Source of the DNA: an uncultured Eubacteriales bacterium
GTDB taxonomy: Bacteria > Bacillota > Clostridia > Lachnospirales > CAG-274
Length of the DNA stretch: 9,220 nucleotides
Reading direction: 5' to 3'
Assembly (NCBI GenBank): GCA_905201505.1
Contig: CAJKOJ010000073.1
Span: 1-9,220, forward strand
Part shown: positions 7,301 through 9,220 of the stretch, piece after piece
Position numbering within the stretch: the first letter of the stretch is position 1
How the letters are laid out: every line of letters starts with the position of its first letter
The notes under the pieces: model-generated
What the model saw: the letters and a program-made list of their open reading frames with translations, nothing else
The model's database searches: none
Told to the model about the DNA's origin: nothing
Translations under genes and position numbers: made by a program

Positions 7301-9055
7301 AATTTCTTCTCTTATTGCATCAATAGGCGGATTTGTAACTTGTGCAAAAAGCTGCTTGAAATAATTATATAAAAGCTGAGGCTTATCAGAAAGAACAGCT
7401 AAAGGGGAATCAGTTCCCATTGCAGAAATAGGGTCAGTTCCCGTTTCAATAATGTCCTTTAATGTAGCGTCAATATCTTCCCATGTATAGCCGAAAGCCT
7501 TCTGCTGAGTAAGCAATGTTTCTTTAGTATTAAAGTCATTTTCCTTGTTTACAAAAAGGTTTTTAAGCTCAATAATTCTGTTGGCCATAATATGACCGCT
7601 GTTCATCTTTTCACTTTTTTCTTTTATACTCTCAGCAATATCACTCCATATAAGTTCCTTTTTGCCTGACTTAATATCATTAATGTTTATAAGATTTTCC
7701 TTTATCCATTTTGCATAAGGATGTTTTGATGCAACTTCTCTTTTAACTTCCTCATCTGAAACAATTCTACCCTCTTTGGTATCAATAAGGAGCATTTTAC
7801 CCGGTTCAAGCCTGCTCTTTTTTATAACATTTGATTCATCAATATCTATAACCCCCACTTCAGAAGAAAGTACGAGCATATCATCATTGGTTACAACATA
7901 CCTTGCAGGTCTTAATCCGTTTCTGTCAAGAGTAGCACCTACAACCACACCATCAGTAAAAGCAATTGCAGAAGGTCCATCCCAAGGCTCAGTGCAAGTA
8001 GAGTTATATTCATAAAAAGCTCTCTTTGCCTTATCCATAGTCTTATCATTTTCCCAAGGTTCAGGAATAGCCATCATTACAGCCTGCTGAATAGGGAAAC
8101 CGGACAAAGTAAGCATATGAAGATAATTGTCAAGCATAGCAGAATCAGAACCGTCTTCATTAATTACAGGATAAATCTTAGTAATATCATCACCGAATAT
8201 ATTTGTATCAAACATTTGCTGTCTGGCATTTGTCCAGTTCACATTGCCTCTTATTGTATTGATTTCACCATTGTGAATAATATATCTGTTAGGGTGAGCT
8301 CTCTCCCAGCTGGGGAAAGTATTGGTAGAGAAGCGGCTGTGTACAAGAGCAACCGCAGTTTTCATATCAATATCCATAAGGTCAAGATAGAACTTTGATA
8401 CCTGGTCAGGAGTAAGCATACCCTTATAGACAATAGTTCTTGAAGAAAGAGAGGCAAAGTAAAAATAACAGTCCCTTTCATTATATATATCATTTGTCAT
8501 TTCACAGTATCTGATTTCCCTTTCAGCTCTTTTAAGCACAACAAAAAGCTTTCTTTCAAAGGAAATTCCTGATTCAACCTTATCAGGTCTTTTAATAAAT
8601 ATCTGTACAATATGAGGCGTTGCCTCTCTTGCAGTGTTTCCAATACATTTTGCATAGGTAGGAACTTCTCTTACACCTAAAAATTCCATACCCTCTTCAC
8701 TGATAATATTTTTAAGTTTACACAAACTTTTTTCTCTTGTTTCATCATCAGGCGAAAGGAATAACATACCTACACCATAGTCACCCTCCTCAGGGAGCTT
8801 AATGCCTTCATTTTCACAGACCTTCTTCATAAATCTGTGAGGTATCTGTATAAGTATGCCTGCACCGTCTCCAGTATCAGGTTCACTTCCCACACCGCCT
8901 CTGTGAGTAAGGTTTTTAAGAATTTCAATTGCATCATTGATAATCTTATGAGATTTTCTGCCTTTAATATTTACAAGGCAGCCTATACCGCAATTATCAT
9001 GTTCAAATTGGGGATCGTATAACCCCTGCTTCTCAGGTAATCCATTTTGAATCAC
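4295..9055 (-). CDS. gltB: Glutamate synthase (NADPH) large subunit, glutamine-hydrolysing
   Basis: Catalytic alpha subunit of NADPH-GOGAT (named gltA in Bacillus): glutamine is hydrolysed, ammonia is tunnelled to the FMN site and added to 2-oxoglutarate, giving glutamate. The 1586-residue product has the Ntn-type class II glutamine amidotransferase domain at about 22-430; C22 in DNCGIG is the expected nucleophile, exposed after removal of a 21-residue propeptide. HSRFSTNTFPSW (239-250) and HNGEINTIRGN (261-271) are signature motifs. A central domain (about 470-790) is followed by the FMN synthase domain (about 880-1240) with GSISKEAH (932-939) and SNSGEGGE (953-960). C1173-x5-C1179-x4-C1184 binds the [3Fe-4S] cluster. 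The C-terminal GXGXG beta-helix spans about 1310-1490. The start is GTG at 9053-9055: an in-frame TAA lies 18 bases upstream and AAAGGA (9065-9070) sits 9 bases before it. It overlaps gltD by 8 bases. No frameshift or missing key residue is visible. Expression may be controlled by the leader hairpin at 9094-9140. Confidence 0.97.
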   Translation of the reverse strand: MIQNGLPEKQGLYDPQFEHDNCGIGCLVNIKGRKSHKIINDAIEILKNLTHRGGVGSEPDTGDGAGILIQIPHRFMKKVCENEGIKLPEEGDYGVGMLFLSPDDETREKSLCKLKNIISEEGMEFLGVREVPTYAKCIGNTAREATPHIVQIFIKRPDKVESGISFERKLFVVLKRAEREIRYCEMTNDIYNERDCYFYFASLSSRTIVYKGMLTPDQVSKFYLDLMDIDMKTAVALVHSRFSTNTFPSWERAHPNRYIIHNGEINTIRGNVNWTNARQQMFDTNIFGDDITKIYPVINEDGSDSAMLDNYLHMLTLSGFPIQQAVMMAIPEPWENDKTMDKAKRAFYEYNSTCTEPWDGPSAIAFTDGVVVGATLDRNGLRPARYVVTNDDMLVLSSEVGVIDIDESNVIKKSRLEPGKMLLIDTKEGRIVSDEEVKREVASKHPYAKWIKENLININDIKSGKKELIWSDIAESIKEKSEKMNSGHIMANRIIELKNLFVNKENDFNTKETLLTQQKAFGYTWEDIDATLKDIIETGTDPISAMGTDSPLAVLSDKPQLLYNYFKQLFAQVTNPPIDAIREEIVTSTLVYLGGEKNILDPKPENCRRIKCDTPILTDEQTSAIKAITNDEFKAVTIPMLYNVNEENGLENAVENIFEAVDIAIDNGCNIIVLSDKGVDENKCAVPALLAGAGLHHHLIRQGTRMKVSIVLETGEPREVHHFAVLLGYGVDAVNPYLAFASLRDMAENSYITKSDEEAVKIYIDVVTHGIVKVMSKMGISTIQSYQGAQIFEALGISETVVNKFFTGTVTRIGGIELSHIDKEAKMRHTKAFDPLTKVDALEPGGDYKWRKNGEYHMFNPQSIYLLQKACREGDYKLFKEFTKMQNDTSEQLCTIRGLLDIRTIDKPINIEEVEPVESIVKRFKTGAMSYGSISKEAHECMAIAMNRLGGKSNSGEGGEEAERFTPDENGDLRRSAIKQVASGRFGVTIHYLQNAVEIQIKMAQGAKPGEGGHLPGKKVYPWIAKARNSTPGVGLISPPPHHDIYSIEDLAQLIHDLKNANRDARISVKLVSEAGVGTIAVGVAKGRADVILVSGYDGGTGAAPRTSVRHAGLPWELGVAETHQALLMNNLRNRVVIETDGKLLTGRDIAVACLLGAEEFGFATGPLITMGCVMMRVCNLDTCPVGVATQNPELRKKFKGKPEYVENFMKFIAQDLREWMARIGCKTINEMIGHVEKLVPKKLKHWKAKEVDLTNMLYQPKICSNDSERYFNVKQDHELEKCLDVNALVRLCTPAIEEGKKINASLEITNINRVCGTILSSEITKKYGVEGLPDDTINLEFEGSAGQSFGAFQTHGVTMKLSGDANDYIGKGLSGGKIIVLPSKKAKFNAWDNVIIGNVAFYGAISGEAYINGMAGERFCVRNSGITAVAEAIGQHGCEYMTGGRVAVLGRTGRNFGAGMSGGVAYVYNYGGDFESRCNKELILLEEMTRDKDIAELKTMIENHVKYTGSERGKEILDNFDEELKNFIKVIPKTYKEMIEEIDRAKAAGLNDDDALLDAFITVSGSAIVKRPETAVKSERSAVNG

Positions 9056-9132
9056 TGTAATCCATCCTTTCTCTTAATGATATTTTTAGGTTTAAAAAAG
9101 GAGCTCATGATAAATAGACGCACTATTATCAT
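9052..9132 (-). CDS. Possible 26-residue leader ORF upstream of gltB
   Basis: An open frame of 26 codons starts at ATG 9132-9130 and ends at TGA 9054-9052, overlapping the gltB GTG as GTGA. AAGGGAG lies 4 bases before the ATG. The product would start MIIVRLF, be rich in Ile, Lys, Arg and Phe, and end in Gly-Leu-Gln. The start codon and its Shine-Dalgarno-like site lie in the 5' arm of the leader hairpin, so ribosomes on this frame would melt the hairpin and would deliver translation to the gltB start. A frame this short in AT-rich DNA can arise by chance, part of it is simply the gltB ribosome binding region, and I do not recognise the peptide. It does not show an obvious run of Glu or Gln codons of the kind used in classical amino-acid attenuators. 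Confidence 0.3.
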   Translation of the reverse strand: MIIVRLFIMSSFFKPKNIIKRKDGLQ

Positions 9133-9140
9133 TGAGCTCC
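9094..9140 (-). terminator. Hairpin with T6 tract in the gltB leader (candidate attenuator)
   Basis: On the minus strand GGAGCTCA (9140-9133) pairs with TGAGCTCC (9107-9100). The helix continues inward through TGATAA/TTATCA and TAG/CTA, with one unpaired A on the 5' side and one unpaired T on the 3' side, closing a TGCGT loop: about 17 base pairs in all. TTTTTT follows at 9099-9094. This has the form of an intrinsic terminator and lies between the promoter at 9154-9182 and gltB. All three minus-strand frames upstream contain several stops (9148-9212), so no gene ends directly in front of it within the window. It could still be the terminator of a gene beyond 9220, or a 5' mRNA-stabilising stem. 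Confidence 0.65.
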
Positions 9141-9153
9141 CTTGCTTATTTAT

Positions 9154-9182
9154 ATAATATCAAACCCGAGTTAAAAAATCAA
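9154..9182 (-). promoter_or_regulatory. Promoter of gltBD
   Basis: On the minus strand TTGATT (9182-9177) and TATTAT (9159-9154) are spaced by the optimal 17 bases, with a very AT-rich stretch upstream (9183-9220) that could act as an UP element. Transcription would start near 9147, about seven bases before the leader hairpin. The spacer holds the imperfect palindrome AACTCGGGTT (9173-9164), a locally GC-rich patch in AT-rich DNA that could bind a regulator. No promoter of similar quality is seen between the hairpin and the gltB start. Confidence 0.55.
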
Positions 9183-9220
9183 GTATTTTTTATAAATAAT
9201 TTAATTTAATTAAGAATAAT

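Noticed and set aside
7008..7364. Plus-strand open frame of 118 codons, and several others of 60-107 codons, inside gltB.
   Set aside because: They lie antisense to conserved gltB sequence and show no recognisable motifs; they are read as shadows caused by low stop frequency opposite a long coding region.
9094..9140. The gltB leader as a known riboswitch, T-box or ANTAR two-hexaloop target.
   Set aside because: The transcribed stretch before the hairpin is only about seven bases if the promoter is right, with no room for a T-box specifier region or a P1/P2 pair, and the loop is TGCGT rather than a hexaloop.

Overview
The window is AT-rich and reads as a chromosomal segment of a low-GC Bacillota, most likely an anaerobic member of the Clostridia. 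The reasons are codon use heavy in A/T-ending codons and AGA, strong AGGAGG-type ribosome binding sites, a short single-cluster ferredoxin, a YkuD protein with an SSGC active-site motif, and intrinsic hairpin terminators with T tracts. I cannot name a genus from the sequence alone. I see no insertion sequence, prophage, CRISPR array, tRNA or rRNA. This is ordinary core metabolism with compact regulatory regions.

Layout from left to right: (i) 3-752, minus strand: a membrane-anchored SH3 plus L,D-transpeptidase (YkuD) protein that starts at GTG. (ii) 753-916: divergent promoter region. (iii) 917-2392, plus strand: nadB, L-aspartate oxidase, followed directly by a strong terminator. (iv) 2510-2686, minus strand: a 58-residue [4Fe-4S] ferredoxin with its own ribosome binding site and an operator-like inverted repeat upstream. 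(v) 2842-9055, minus strand: gltB and gltD, the two subunits of NADPH-type glutamate synthase. They overlap by 8 bases and end in an intrinsic terminator. (vi) 9056-9220: the gltB promoter and leader.

GltB and GltD together make glutamate from glutamine and 2-oxoglutarate with NADPH, which is the main nitrogen-assimilation step after glutamine synthetase. NadB uses L-aspartate to start quinolinate and NAD synthesis. The ferredoxin is a generic low-potential electron carrier. The L,D-transpeptidase acts on peptidoglycan outside the membrane and is not linked in function to the rest.

The most interesting feature is the gltB leader. A good sigma-A-like promoter is followed within about ten bases by a 17-bp hairpin with a T6 tract, placed before gltB. 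A 26-codon open frame starts inside that hairpin, has its own Shine-Dalgarno-like sequence, and ends with a TGA that overlaps the gltB GTG start as GTGA. This arrangement would allow translation-dependent attenuation of glutamate synthase. That is inference; the leader ORF could be chance. I found no evidence of a wholly new multi-gene system.
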